DNA of 51,598 nucleotides from DAORHV01 sp964448405 (GCA_964448405.1 CAYUVW010000009.1:1-51598); one strand, 5' to 3'; shown: positions 1-8,248, counted from the first letter of the stretch. The notes: a model not told the origin generated them from the sequence alone. Program-made: numbers and translations.

Positions 1-42
1 AGACCGCCTGGCCCCCTCCGTGGCGCGCGCCCTCCTGGTGGC
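1..42. repeat. Partial copy of dispersed repeat
   Basis: These 42 bases match 8479-8520 with a single mismatch. They are an end fragment of the GC-rich part of the ~350-bp repeat found at 6947-7304 and 8388-8740. The copy is cut by the window start, so its full extent is unknown. After position 42 the similarity stops. Confidence 0.7.
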
Positions 43-96
43 TTGAGCACTCGCTTAGAGCCTGCTTGAGCCCGCGAGTGGGGACGAGCGGGCGAG

Positions 97-116
97 CCTG
101 CCTGCCGGCAGGCAGG
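97..116. repeat. 20-bp perfect palindrome (REP-like)
   Basis: CCTGCCTGCCGGCAGGCAGG is a perfect palindrome. The identical 20-mer recurs at 8281-8300, and a related CCTGCC-rich hairpin is in the repeats at 37319 and 43213. All copies lie outside genes. Function is unknown; a REP-type element or transcription stop is possible. Confidence 0.6.
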
Positions 117-251
117 TTCATGTTTGCAGTGCCCCGCTGAGCGAGCAAGAACCGCAGAATTCTTTCACCAGCGGCCGATTTTCTCCACTTTTTTCTAAAA
201 AAAGTGGAAGGAAGAAACCAGCCAAATTTTTGGCAACATCAGCCTCAGCTT

Positions 252-947
252 CTACCGCGTCAACGACCCATGTACGAAAAAATCATCCCTACTGCTTTCT
301 CTATCCAACTTGTACCCGATTCCCAGCAACAGCGTGCGCAAACGCTCACGGTATTCCGGCCGCGCATTGTGTTCCACGGTGATCGTGAGGATTCGATAGA
401 CGTCGAATGGGAAGGTTTCCAGAATCGCCGCTTCAGACCCTTCGGTGTCGAGGCTGAGGTAATCGATGACCTGTGGAGCATGGTGTTCGCGCAGAATGCT
501 TTCCAGCGTACGGGTATGCCGGGGCACCGGTTTTGCGTCATCCAACTGCATGTAGTGAGCCAATTGCTCATCGTGACCCGCGGGAAAGTACCCCACGATG
601 CCGTTGTATAAACCTGCGCCCTGCAGGAAATCCGTTTCGCGCTCAGTGCCGTCGACGCAGGCATCTGCACACGTGCAACGTCGCGCTGCTTTCAGCTTTG
701 TGAAGGTCGAAGGATCGGCTTCTATGCATATGCCATTCCAGTTGTGCGAACGCTCCAGGAGCAATGTGTCACTGCCGGTGATTCCATCGTACGCACCCAG
801 GTCGACAAAGAAGCCGCCTTGTTTGCCGTTCAATACTCGTAGCACCCATCTATCTTGGCCGTGCATGGCATAGCCGCCGCGCAGTCTTGCAAGCGCAAAC
901 ATTAAAGCATTCTTCAGCGTTGAACCCCAGCGGTGTAACACGCGCAT
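252..947 (-). CDS. FkbM family methyltransferase
   Basis: This 231-residue protein has the FkbM-type SAM methyltransferase signature: motif I FVDLGAYDG at about residues 47-55, the acidic motif II GICIEADP at about 72-79, and SLDTEGSE at about 162-169. FkbM enzymes methylate hydroxyl groups of sugars or small molecules and are often found in surface-glycan loci. The target cannot be read from the sequence. It is a single gene, divergent from the P-type ATPase, and its -10 hexamer ends 6 nt before the ATG. Family assignment is firm; substrate is open. Confidence 0.85.
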   Translation of the reverse strand: MRVLHRWGSTLKNALMFALARLRGGYAMHGQDRWVLRVLNGKQGGFFVDLGAYDGITGSDTLLLERSHNWNGICIEADPSTFTKLKAARRCTCADACVDGTERETDFLQGAGLYNGIVGYFPAGHDEQLAHYMQLDDAKPVPRHTRTLESILREHHAPQVIDYLSLDTEGSEAAILETFPFDVYRILTITVEHNARPEYRERLRTLLLGIGYKLDRESSRDDFFVHGSLTR

Positions 948-953
948 GTCCGT

Positions 954-959
954 ATTCTA
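954..959 (-). promoter_or_regulatory. -10 element of the FkbM gene
   Basis: TAGAAT on the minus strand, followed by 6 nt and the ATG at 947. A weak -35 candidate, TTGTGC, lies 16 nt upstream (976-981). The spacing predicts a transcript starting at or next to the start codon. Confidence 0.5.
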
Positions 960-999
960 CAAACAAGCAAACGATGCACAACGTCAGCTGTTTTTGTGG

Positions 1000-1005
1000 T
1001 ATACT
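1000..1005 (+). promoter_or_regulatory. -10 element of the MgtA-like ATPase gene
   Basis: TATACT, 8 nt before the ATG at 1014. There is no convincing -35 hexamer. It faces away from the FkbM promoter 40 bp upstream. Confidence 0.55.
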
Positions 1006-1013
1006 AAGAAGAA

Positions 1014-3461
1014 ATGGCGACCCTTCACGCAATCCACGAGAAAGGACTGAGTTCCGCAGAAGCGCAGCAGTTGCAGCAGCGTTTCGGGCGGAATGTGCTT
1101 CCCGACAGTCGCAAGAGTGCGCTGCAGATTTTTCTGCGCCAATTCAAGAGCGCGATTGTCATTCTGTTGTTGTTATCGGCCATTATTTCTTGGGAGGTAG
1201 GCGACATTCGCGGAACAATCGTCATTTCGCTCATCATTCTGGTGAACACCATTCTCGGCTTCATGCAGGAGTTTCGTGCCGAGCAAAAACTGTACGACAT
1301 CGGCAATTTGGTCCAGCCGACCGCAACCGTAAAACGCGACGGCATCTACCAGGATATTCCGCGTGAAGACGTGGTCGTTGGAGACCTTATTCAGCTGACA
1401 GCCGGAGCCATTGCGCCGGCCGATATTGAGCTCAAGTTTGCCGAAGGCCTCATGATGGACGAGTCCTCGATAAGCGGTGAGAGTTTACCGGTGGAAAAAT
1501 CCATGGAGAAAGACAAGAAGGTTGAAATGGGCACCGTGGTGTCCCGTGGTATGGGCGAAGGCATTGTGACCGCTATCGGCAAACAGGCAGCTCTCGGAGA
1601 AATCATCAACCTTGCCGAGACCGGTCGTCCGACCAATTTCGAGAAAGAAATCCGTAAGTTGAGCGAAATGTGCATCGGCATCATTGTTTTTGTTGCACTG
1701 CTGCTGTTCATTGTAAAACTGGCTGTGAACCCGAGCAGTGCGCTGAACATCGATTTCGTCATCTTTATCTTGGCAATCAGCATCGGAATTTTGCCCGAGA
1801 CATTGCCGCTCATCGCAACCGTTGCGTTGAGTGCCGGTGCAATGAAGTTGGCAAAAATGGGTGTGGTTGTCCGCAATTTGTCGGCTATCCGCGATTTCGG
1901 CTCCATGACCGTACTGTGTTCGGATAAAACCGGAACACTGACGGAAAACCAGCTGAAGGCATCTGAGCGCTTGATTTGTGATGAGGCGGCATTTGCCGAT
2001 GTACTGGCGGTTGCGCACGGTATTCATGGACAGATTGTCGACCCGTTCCAGGAGGCGCTGCGAGGATTGGATGCTCCGCATACGCTGGGTGCAGTCTCGC
2101 TGTTGCACGCCATCCCGTTCGATGCCGCTCGACGCAGTGCGAGCTTCATCGTGAAGCTTACGCCGGATGCGGCGCAGCATAACGGCGACGCTCAGAACCG
2201 TGCGCATTTTCAGAAACTGTTGCCGCGTGCCCTTACGGTGACGCAGGGGGCGTACGAAGTCATGACCGGCGATCTCCCCGACGAAAGTCGTCGTGCGGAA
2301 ATCCTGAAATGGATTACCGATCGCGAGGCCAAGGGTCAGCGCATTTTGGCGTTCGCCGTCGCCGAAGGCAGTCGCACACGCATTGCGGCAGTCATCTCGT
2401 TTGTCGATCCGGTGCGTCAGTCGGCCTGGAAAGCACTCGATCATGCCCGCAAGCTTGGGGTGACGGTGAAGATTATTTCCGGTGACAGCGAATTGGTGAG
2501 CGCGTCGGTGGCTCGGCAACTGCGGCTCATTGAGCGTGATGATCAGGTGATCAACGGATTTGAATGGGCGAAGCTGTCCCAGGAAGAGAAGCGCGAGCGC
2601 ATTAAGATCATCACCGTCTTCGGCCGCTTCCTGCCGATTCAGAAATACGAGGTCATCAAACTCCTGCAGGATGCTGGCGAAGTGGTGGGCTACATTGGCG
2701 ATGGAGTGAACGATGCGCCAAGTCTGAAGCTGGCAGACGTCGGCATTTCGGTTAGCAATGGCACCGACATCGCCAAGAACTCCTCGGACATTATTTTGTT
2801 GCAGCGCGGACTCGGCGTCATTGTCGGCGGCGTGCACGAGGGGCGTGCGGTGTTCGAAAACGTTTCCAAATACCTGCGCCTCACCCTTACGGAGAACCTG
2901 GGCAACTTCTTATCCATTTCGGCATTGTCGTTGTTCATTCCGTACTTGCCGATGTTGCCGATCCAGATTCTTGTCACCAACCTCATTACGGACTTCCCGC
3001 ACCTTGCCATCGCCACCGACAGTATCGATCCGAAAGCCGTCGGTCGCCCGAAGCGCCTGCAATTTAAGTCGCTGCTGCGATTCATGCTGTTTCTGAGCTT
3101 TATCAGTTCGGCAGCCGACCTCACGTACTTCCACTTCTTCAAGCAGATGCCTGCCGGAACGGTACAAACGGGTTGGTTCATGTTCTCGACGCTGGCGGAA
3201 ATCGCCACCATTTACAGCGTGCGCAGCCGCGGTTTCTTCTTCCAGTCCAGCCGCCCGTCCAATTTCCTTGTACTCGCATCCAGCGCGGTGGTTGTCACAA
3301 TCTTTACGGCTGTGTATTTCCCGCCGCTTGCTGCGCTACTGAAACTCACGCCGTTGCCATTGCACATGACTGCGACCATTCTCGGCATCGTCCTGTGCTA
3401 CCTCTTGTCGTTCGACATCATTAAAACGACGGTGTATCGCATTTGGCCGAAGAGCTATTAG
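1014..3461 (+). CDS. MgtA-like (P3B) cation-transporting P-type ATPase
   Basis: Integral membrane pump of 815 residues. The phosphorylation motif is CSDKTGTLT with the catalytic Asp at about 304. The actuator motif is SGES (154-157) where TGES is usual. The hinge motif is GDGVNDAP. The membrane motif PETLP (261-265) and the following stretch ending in FGSMTVLC match Mg2+ transporter MgtA better than Ca2+ pumps, as does the C-terminal block LFIPYLPMLPIQ with the later SSAAD. The likely substrate is Mg2+ or another divalent cation, but this is inferred from motifs. Its stop overlaps the folD stop by 4 bp (TTAG). The start is the first ATG after the -10. Confidence 0.85.
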   Translation: MATLHAIHEKGLSSAEAQQLQQRFGRNVLPDSRKSALQIFLRQFKSAIVILLLLSAIISWEVGDIRGTIVISLIILVNTILGFMQEFRAEQKLYDIGNLVQPTATVKRDGIYQDIPREDVVVGDLIQLTAGAIAPADIELKFAEGLMMDESSISGESLPVEKSMEKDKKVEMGTVVSRGMGEGIVTAIGKQAALGEIINLAETGRPTNFEKEIRKLSEMCIGIIVFVALLLFIVKLAVNPSSALNIDFVIFILAISIGILPETLPLIATVALSAGAMKLAKMGVVVRNLSAIRDFGSMTVLCSDKTGTLTENQLKASERLICDEAAFADVLAVAHGIHGQIVDPFQEALRGLDAPHTLGAVSLLHAIPFDAARRSASFIVKLTPDAAQHNGDAQNRAHFQKLLPRALTVTQGAYEVMTGDLPDESRRAEILKWITDREAKGQRILAFAVAEGSRTRIAAVISFVDPVRQSAWKALDHARKLGVTVKIISGDSELVSASVARQLRLIERDDQVINGFEWAKLSQEEKRERIKIITVFGRFLPIQKYEVIKLLQDAGEVVGYIGDGVNDAPSLKLADVGISVSNGTDIAKNSSDIILLQRGLGVIVGGVHEGRAVFENVSKYLRLTLTENLGNFLSISALSLFIPYLPMLPIQILVTNLITDFPHLAIATDSIDPKAVGRPKRLQFKSLLRFMLFLSFISSAADLTYFHFFKQMPAGTVQTGWFMFSTLAEIATIYSVRSRGFFFQSSRPSNFLVLASSAVVVTIFTAVYFPPLAALLKLTPLPLHMTATILGIVLCYLLSFDIIKTTVYRIWPKSY

Positions 3462-4318
3462 TTCACCGGAGACGTCAGTTGGCGCTTCTTTGCCGTGACG
3501 CAATTACGAATCAGGCTGGCGACCGTGAGCGGCCCCACTCCTCCCGGAACGGGCGTAATCGCCGAAGCGACATCGTGCAGATTGGCAAAATCAGCATCGC
3601 CGCACAGTTTGCCGTCCTTACCGCGACTGACGCCGATGTCGATGATGACGGCGCCCGGCTTCACCATGTCTTTGGTCACCATGTTCGGTGAGCCCACCGC
3701 ACAGCAGAGAATGTCAGCCTGGCGAGTAATGGCGCCGATGTCGGCGGTCTTGCTGTGGCAGACGGTCACGGTGGCGTTGCGGTTCAGCAGCATGACGGCC
3801 AGCGGTTTGCCGACGATGTTGCTGCGGCCGATGACGACGGCATGCTTGCCGGCGATTTCGATGTTGTAGAACTTGAGCATCTCGATGACGCCGGCAGGCG
3901 TGGCGGGAGGCAGATGTTCGAATTCGGTCGAGAGGAACATTTTGCCCAGGTTGTACGCGCCGAAGCCGTCTACGTCTTTCTTGGGATCGATTGCACGGAT
4001 GATCTCCGGGACGAATGCGTTCAGGTGTTTGGGCAGCGGCAACTGCACGATGAAGCCGGTGACGTCCGGGTCGCCGTTCAGCAAATGCACGGTGTTCATC
4101 AGATCCTTGAGCTGGATGTCCTCGGGCAAGTGCAGGTGATCATGACGCATGCCGACCGCCTCGCAGCTTTTCATCTTCTGCTTGATGTAACTCGAGCTGG
4201 CCGGGTCTTCACCGACTTGCACCACCACGAGCTTGGGGTTGAGTTTCTTCACGTCGGCCTTCAGTGCTTCGAGCATGTGTTCGGCGACGGGTTTGCCGTA
4301 GAGGATTGTGGCGGGCAT
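3458..4318 (-). CDS. folD: Bifunctional methylenetetrahydrofolate dehydrogenase/cyclohydrolase
   Basis: FolD interconverts 5,10-methylene-THF, 5,10-methenyl-THF and 10-formyl-THF in the cytosol, feeding purine, thymidylate and formyl-Met needs. The 286 residues cover the whole family length. Signatures present: SSYIKQKMKSCEAVG with Tyr44 and the catalytic Lys48, the PKKDVDG loop, the nucleotide-binding GRSNIVGKP, and the C-terminal ITPVPGGVGP. A TATCAT hexamer ends 6 nt before the ATG. The gene is convergent with the MgtA-like ATPase and both use the same TTAG tetranucleotide for their stops. Confidence 0.95.
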   Translation of the reverse strand: MPATILYGKPVAEHMLEALKADVKKLNPKLVVVQVGEDPASSSYIKQKMKSCEAVGMRHDHLHLPEDIQLKDLMNTVHLLNGDPDVTGFIVQLPLPKHLNAFVPEIIRAIDPKKDVDGFGAYNLGKMFLSTEFEHLPPATPAGVIEMLKFYNIEIAGKHAVVIGRSNIVGKPLAVMLLNRNATVTVCHSKTADIGAITRQADILCCAVGSPNMVTKDMVKPGAVIIDIGVSRGKDGKLCGDADFANLHDVASAITPVPGGVGPLTVASLIRNCVTAKKRQLTSPVN

Positions 4319-4324
4319 GGGGGG

Positions 4325-4330
4325 ATGATA
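4325..4330 (-). promoter_or_regulatory. -10 element of folD
   Basis: TATCAT, then six C residues, then the ATG at 4318. No clear -35. Predicts a leaderless folD transcript. Confidence 0.45.
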
Positions 4331-4368
4331 CAGCGCTGAGCCTGATGTCGCGAAGATCTTTTCAAAAA

Positions 4369-4439
4369 GGACGCCGGAGACGCCTGGGAAACCGGAGATG
4401 GAAGCTCTAAGCAGGCAATCCCCGGACTCTCCGGCGTCC
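4369..4439. repeat. Long-range inverted repeat between folD and the DUF1624 gene
   Basis: GGACGCCGGAG (4369-4379) is perfectly complementary to CTCCGGCGTCC (4429-4439). A second GC-rich pair (CGCCTGGGA and TCCCAGGCG) lies beside it. It sits 18 bp past the end of the gene at 4457 and may end its transcript, but there is no T-tract. Confidence 0.45.
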
Positions 4440-4456
4440 CAGGCGTCCGTTCGTGA

Positions 4457-5230
4457 TCACAATGAAGGCCTGCCCAAAACGATGTACAGCAGGGCCAAAA
4501 TCACCGGCTGATGCACCATGTACAACAACAGCGAATGCCTTCCGGGCAGCGCGAGGAGTTTGCCAACGCGCATCAGTTGCAGTCCGTCGAAGAAGCGCCG
4601 GAGAGGGGACTCAGGCCGCGAGAGGGGAGTGGGTCGTACGTAGAGCAAGTGCCCCAGCGCCGCGCCGACGAGTACAGCGCCGAACCACGGCAGCAACGGG
4701 AAGTAATCGACGGTCGCAAAATCCGCGCGAAAGAGTCCGATTGGTAGCCAGATCGACGATACGTCATGCGGAGTGGAGGTCCACGCGTAGGTCGCAAAAA
4801 ACGGTGTGGCCAGCAGCAGATTCCATCCACCAAGCCTTAGGCAGAATGGAAGCAGGAGCAGGCTGGTGCCGATAAGATGCAAAATTCCGAAGCGCACGAA
4901 CGTGGAAGGGTCGACGATCACGGTCGCCAGCGATACCAGCATGCCGCAAGACAGAACCCATAGTCCGCGCCGCAGAAAACGCTGCAGAACGGCGTATTCA
5001 TCAACTTTTCGTGCCAGCATCCCTTTGCGCAGCAGAGCCGCACTCACGCCCACGAGTACCAGGAAGAGCGTGGCGGTGATGCGTGCCAGCAACTTCCAGC
5101 CGCCCGAGAACGGGTCGATGTTCCAGTCGTAAAACCACGAGAGATCAAATGCGACGTGATACGCAATCATCAGCAGGATTGCCGCTGTTCGCAGTACATC
5201 TACTTCCGCGTAGCGATTGAGTGAACGCAC
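4457..5230 (-). CDS. DUF1624 / heparan-alpha-glucosaminide acetyltransferase-like membrane protein
   Basis: This 257-residue polytopic membrane protein has about six or seven hydrophobic segments. It carries the N-terminal pattern EVDVLR (9-14) followed by a Tyr-His pair (YHVAFDLSWFYDW), typical of the DUF1624/HGSNAT-catalytic family. Those proteins are thought to move acyl groups across membranes onto glycans, but the role of bacterial members is mostly unproven. The start is GTG, only 6 nt after the stop of the desaturase gene, so the two probably form one operon. A membrane-lipid or glycan-modifying unit is an inference. Confidence 0.75.
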   Translation of the reverse strand: MRSLNRYAEVDVLRTAAILLMIAYHVAFDLSWFYDWNIDPFSGGWKLLARITATLFLVLVGVSAALLRKGMLARKVDEYAVLQRFLRRGLWVLSCGMLVSLATVIVDPSTFVRFGILHLIGTSLLLLPFCLRLGGWNLLLATPFFATYAWTSTPHDVSSIWLPIGLFRADFATVDYFPLLPWFGAVLVGAALGHLLYVRPTPLSRPESPLRRFFDGLQLMRVGKLLALPGRHSLLLYMVHQPVILALLYIVLGRPSL

Positions 5231-5236
5231 GGCGTT

Positions 5237-6265
5237 CTACGAGACGGTGCGGGCGTACAGCGAAATTTGGTGCAGGTGGCTGAAGATTTCACGAATGCCG
5301 CCGAACACGCTTGTTTCGTGGTACGAAATGCCCTTGGACTTGCAGAAGTCACGAACGATTTTCTGCGCACGGCCGAACTTGTTGCGCGGCATGTATGGGA
5401 ACAAGTGGTGTTCGATTTGGTAATTCAGTCCGCCGTAGATGAAGTCGGTGACCAAGCTGCCGCGCATGTTGCGCGAGGTAAGCACCTGCTCACGCAGGAA
5501 ATCCACCTTGTCGCCAGCATTGAACGTCGGCATGCCTTTGTGGTTCGGGGCGAAGATCATGCCCAAGTACACGCCGAAGAGAATCTGGTGCACCAAAATG
5601 AAGGCAATGGCCGGCCAGAAGGACAACATGCCGAAGACCAAACCGAAATACAGTAGGTAGTGCCCGAAGTACGTAATGCTATCCAACCACACTTGTTTGA
5701 ACGGGTTACTGAGAATGTGCTTCAGGCCGGTCAATTTAATCGACAGTGCCGGGAATGGCAGAATCAAAATGGGAAACAACCAAGCCTGGCGCTTAATGAC
5801 GAAGCGTTCCAACTTGCTGGTTTTTTCGTGCACCTGGTGCTCGTCGAAGGCGATCATGGGGTATTCCAAGTCCGGATCTTCGTCGTGGCGGTTGGGGTGC
5901 GCATGGTGGTTGTTGTGCTTGAACATCCAGCTGGTTGCGCTCATGCCGACCAGGAACGTTCCAGGGTAGAGCACCATGTCGTTCAGCCAGGTGCGGTCGA
6001 AGATTTGCCGATGTCCGGCGTCGTGGCCGAGCAGCCCGATTTGGCCGTAGGCGAATGCCAGATAGACGGCGTCCAGCAACACCAGCCAAATGTTGTCTCG
6101 CACGAAGTACAGAATGACGAATCCGCTGCACCAGAACACGAACGTGCTGATGATTTTCCAGGTGTAGTACACGGGGCTGCGCTTCAGCAATCCGTTCTCA
6201 CGAACGAGCTTCAGCAGCTCCGTAAAATCCTGGGGGTTGTACAGAATCGCGGTTGGCGTTTGCAT
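5237..6265 (-). CDS. Membrane fatty acid desaturase family protein
   Basis: This 342-residue integral membrane protein has the three histidine boxes that bind the di-iron centre: HDAGH (81-85), HNNHH (117-121) and QIEHH (283-287), separated by hydrophobic segments. The QIEHH box is of the front-end/acyl-lipid type. These enzymes introduce a double bond using O2 and an electron donor. No cytochrome b5 domain is fused. The next gene (DUF1624) follows by 6 nt. An O2-using lipid enzyme is unexpected in a fermentative CPR cell; it may act on scavenged host lipids. Confidence 0.88.
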   Translation of the reverse strand: MQTPTAILYNPQDFTELLKLVRENGLLKRSPVYYTWKIISTFVFWCSGFVILYFVRDNIWLVLLDAVYLAFAYGQIGLLGHDAGHRQIFDRTWLNDMVLYPGTFLVGMSATSWMFKHNNHHAHPNRHDEDPDLEYPMIAFDEHQVHEKTSKLERFVIKRQAWLFPILILPFPALSIKLTGLKHILSNPFKQVWLDSITYFGHYLLYFGLVFGMLSFWPAIAFILVHQILFGVYLGMIFAPNHKGMPTFNAGDKVDFLREQVLTSRNMRGSLVTDFIYGGLNYQIEHHLFPYMPRNKFGRAQKIVRDFCKSKGISYHETSVFGGIREIFSHLHQISLYARTVS

Positions 6266-6274
6266 AGTGGCGAC

Positions 6275-6280
6275 AGTGTA
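6275..6280 (-). promoter_or_regulatory. -10 element of the desaturase operon
   Basis: TACACT on the minus strand, 9 nt before the ATG at 6265, so the leader would be at most 2-3 nt. Confidence 0.4.
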
Positions 6281-6307
6281 ACCGCTGAGGGCGATTCGAC
6301 AAGTGTA

Positions 6308-6898
6308 CTATCCCTGTTTCATGGCCAAATCCGCGATCATTTTCGTTGCCGTTCCAATTGCCAGACTGGTGTCCACGACATGCGCGGAAGCATTCGACTT
6401 GGTGGCCTGTTCGTAGAGCGAATACACCGTTCGCTGAAATTGCTCCTTCTCAAACACATCGGTTTCACTGCGGTTGCCCAGTCGTTGCAAGCACGTCTCG
6501 ATTCCCGGCAACGCCACAATAAGCACATCTGGTTTTGGGAACGGCTCGTTGATCCTGCTCAGCCACTTCGGATCCAATCCCAAGGCCTCGCCGTAGACAA
6601 GTGTGGACATTGCATAACGGTCGCAAATCACCGTCTTTCCAGCGGCGAGTGCCGGTCGGATTTCCAGGTCGATATGCGCGGCACGGTCGGCACAAAACAG
6701 GAGTTGCAGCGCGGCAGCCGACGGAATGCTTTTCTGTGCGAGTTGCTCGCGAATGAACTTGCCGATAATGCGGTCGGTCGGCTCTGCCGTAAGCAGTACA
6801 TCGTGTCCGTTGTTGTTCAAGGTATCCGCCAGCAACTTGCTGTGGGTGGTGGTTCCGGCCCCGTCGGGGCCTTCGATCACAATGAAGCGTCCGGGCAT
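6308..6898 (-). CDS. tmk: Thymidylate kinase
   Basis: Phosphorylates dTMP to dTDP in the cytosol. The 196-residue length is close to the family norm. Present are the N-terminal FIVIEGPDGAG P-loop, the DRY motif (ICDRYAMST), and the LID-like stretch RLGNRSETDVFEKE. Oddity: the P-loop reads GPDGAGTTT, so the Walker A lysine expected after the second Gly of the GxG pair is Thr16. The DNA codons (gga acc acc acc) are clear. The rest of the enzyme is intact, so this may be an alternative P-loop class and not a dead enzyme. TAGACT lies 6 nt upstream of the ATG. Confidence 0.85.
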   Translation of the reverse strand: MPGRFIVIEGPDGAGTTTHSKLLADTLNNNGHDVLLTAEPTDRIIGKFIREQLAQKSIPSAAALQLLFCADRAAHIDLEIRPALAAGKTVICDRYAMSTLVYGEALGLDPKWLSRINEPFPKPDVLIVALPGIETCLQRLGNRSETDVFEKEQFQRTVYSLYEQATKSNASAHVVDTSLAIGTATKMIADLAMKQG

Positions 6899-6904
6899 GC
6901 GAAG

Positions 6905-6910
6905 AGTCTA
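6905..6910 (-). promoter_or_regulatory. -10 element of tmk
   Basis: TAGACT, then 6 nt, then the ATG at 6898. No -35 consensus seen. Confidence 0.45.
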
Positions 6911-6946
6911 CAGTCGTTCGGCGATTTGATCTACGCGCTGAGTAGT

Positions 6947-7304
6947 TTCCGTCCCTTTTTGTCCGAGCGACAAAAAGGAACCAAAAAGCGCGTGTGCGCT
7001 GAGCGCCCACGGCCGCTGCGGCGGCCAGACCGCAGACCCCCGCGCGCAGCGCACGCCACCCCTTTGGTGGTATGAGAACTCGTTTTGAGATTTTTCCCGC
7101 TCACGTCTTCTCAGGGCCCGTAGTACGGCAGAACGCCCGGCCATTTCAAAGAGCTGAGCGGTTACGCAAAAGAAGCAGCCAGACGACAACGTCCATTCGG
7201 TTACGCAGGGAGGGTAAGGGAGGTTCGGAGGGCCTAGGGGACCGCGGAGGTCCCCTGGTCCTCCGAGAGAGAATCCTTGGCAGCTTCCAGGACGGACTGA
7301 GAAT
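6947..7304 (+). repeat. Dispersed ~350-bp repeat, copy A
   Basis: This copy fills most of the 431-bp space between tmk and the next gene. It begins with a short inverted repeat (CCTTTTTGTC, 5-nt loop, GACAAAAAGG) at about 6955-6980, continues through a GC-rich variable middle, and ends with a conserved part from 7093. The order and orientation of parts equal copy B at 8388-8740. The middle differs strongly while both ends are conserved. No convincing protein is encoded. Confidence 0.75.
7093..7265 (+). ncRNA. Candidate structured RNA in repeat copy A
   Basis: The conserved part holds a nested hairpin (GGGC-CCGT-agt-ACGG-...-GCCC), a small GACG-acaa-CGTC hairpin, and a terminal hairpin at 7226-7265 with a 9-bp stem, one bulged base, an 8-bp stem and a 5-nt loop. 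In copy B the inner stem changes G-C to A-T on both arms and stays paired. There is no direct evidence of transcription. Confidence 0.35.
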
Positions 7305-7329
7305 AGTATTTTAGGTCGGACGCAATTCA

Positions 7330-7521
7330 CTACATCCGCTGAATCAAGTCATTCAGCGTATTGGTCATACTCTTAATCAGCAGCTTGGGCGGCATTTCGT
7401 TCACCGAGTACACGGTGCTGGCTTTTTCTTTGCCTTCGGCAATACCGATGACGATGAAGCCCGGTACACCGAGGCCCTTCAGAAACTGATTGCACTGTTC
7501 TTGGATGTTCTTCATGTCCAT
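7330..7521 (-). CDS. Small hypothetical protein (63 aa)
   Basis: The start at 7521 gives a 63-residue acidic/basic mixed protein beginning MDMKNIQEQC, with one Cys near the N-terminus and a hydrophobic strand-like segment GVPGFIVIGIAEG. A longer reading from 7611 would pass through the -10 hexamer at 7543-7548 and is unlikely. No family recognised. It looks like a compact alpha/beta domain. It is flanked by repeat copy A and a divergent gene. Confidence 0.6.
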   Translation of the reverse strand: MDMKNIQEQCNQFLKGLGVPGFIVIGIAEGKEKASTVYSVNEMPPKLLIKSMTNTLNDLIQRM

Positions 7522-7542
7522 GGAGACGAGGGGAATGCAGCG

Positions 7543-7548
7543 AGTATA
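7543..7548 (-). promoter_or_regulatory. -10 element of the 63-aa gene
   Basis: TATACT, 21 nt before the ATG at 7521. The predicted leader of about 14 nt is pyrimidine-rich and has no Shine-Dalgarno sequence. Confidence 0.5.
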
Positions 7549-7622
7549 GCCGATGAATGAATGCTGAAATGCTTGATAAACCTGACATATGGCGCGATGT
7601 CCGAATGGCACGCTTGCTTGTC

Positions 7623-7651
7623 TTGCCGAGGTGGTCGGAACTGACTAGCCT
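7623..7651 (+). promoter_or_regulatory. Promoter of the 165-aa gene
   Basis: TTGCCG (7623-7628), 17 nt, TAGCCT (7646-7651), then 11 nt to the ATG at 7663. The leader would be about 4-5 nt. Confidence 0.45.
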
Positions 7652-7662
7652 GGTTACTCGCC

Positions 7663-8160
7663 ATGGCGTATTCCAACCTGGAAAAACTCATCGGCTTGAT
7701 GGCCGGAACCGAAGACCCGGATCATCCGGAGAATGCCGCTCTCGTCGCGGAACTTGGCGACCCGGCTTCGACTGCAAACCGATTGCGTGATCATATCCAG
7801 CTGCAGACCGAACTCTTGCTTGCCGAGCCGCCGGACGAGTTGAAATTCGACGTGGAACATGGACTGGCTGAGGCTGTCACGAGCACGCGCCGTCACATGG
7901 GTCGAGCGGTGCCGGAGTTGGGTCACACGCCGCGTGCCAGTGCGGATGACGTGGGTGCCGTGGTCGCAGCGTTGCGTATACCGCCCGATGCACTTCGTAC
8001 AAAAGCAGCCCGCGACAGTGCGGTGCGCGCCAGTATCGTGAATATCTTGGCTCAGAATCCTGAATCGCGTATTGCCGACGAAGCTCAGTTCAATGCCGCG
8101 GTCGGCGATTGGATGAGCTCGCACGTGAAAAGCGTGGATATGCTGCTGCGCCGCAAATAG
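7663..8160 (+). CDS. Hypothetical protein (165 aa)
   Basis: Soluble, helix-rich and acidic N-terminal half (TEDPDHPENAALVAELGDP), no signal peptide or membrane segment, basic end (MLLRRK). No family recognised. Its start is the first ATG after a reasonable promoter. It stands alone between two copies of the dispersed repeat and is divergent from the 63-aa gene. Confidence 0.7.
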   Translation: MAYSNLEKLIGLMAGTEDPDHPENAALVAELGDPASTANRLRDHIQLQTELLLAEPPDELKFDVEHGLAEAVTSTRRHMGRAVPELGHTPRASADDVGAVVAALRIPPDALRTKAARDSAVRASIVNILAQNPESRIADEAQFNAAVGDWMSSHVKSVDMLLRRK

Positions 8161-8248
8161 CAATACTCCCGAAGATGCTCCTCATCCCCAGCCCTTCTTC
8201 ACTGCGGCGGAGAAGGGAGCACAACGTGCATTGCTCCTCAATTTCAAT

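Noticed and set aside
1485..2837. Open frame of 450 codons on the minus strand inside the MgtA-like ATPase
   Set aside because: Antisense shadow; the plus strand has full P-type ATPase motifs and the minus product is low-complexity Gln/His/Arg-rich.
5660..7075. Open frame of 471 codons on the plus strand across the desaturase and tmk
   Set aside because: Antisense shadow of two well-supported genes that runs on into the dispersed repeat. No recognisable domain.
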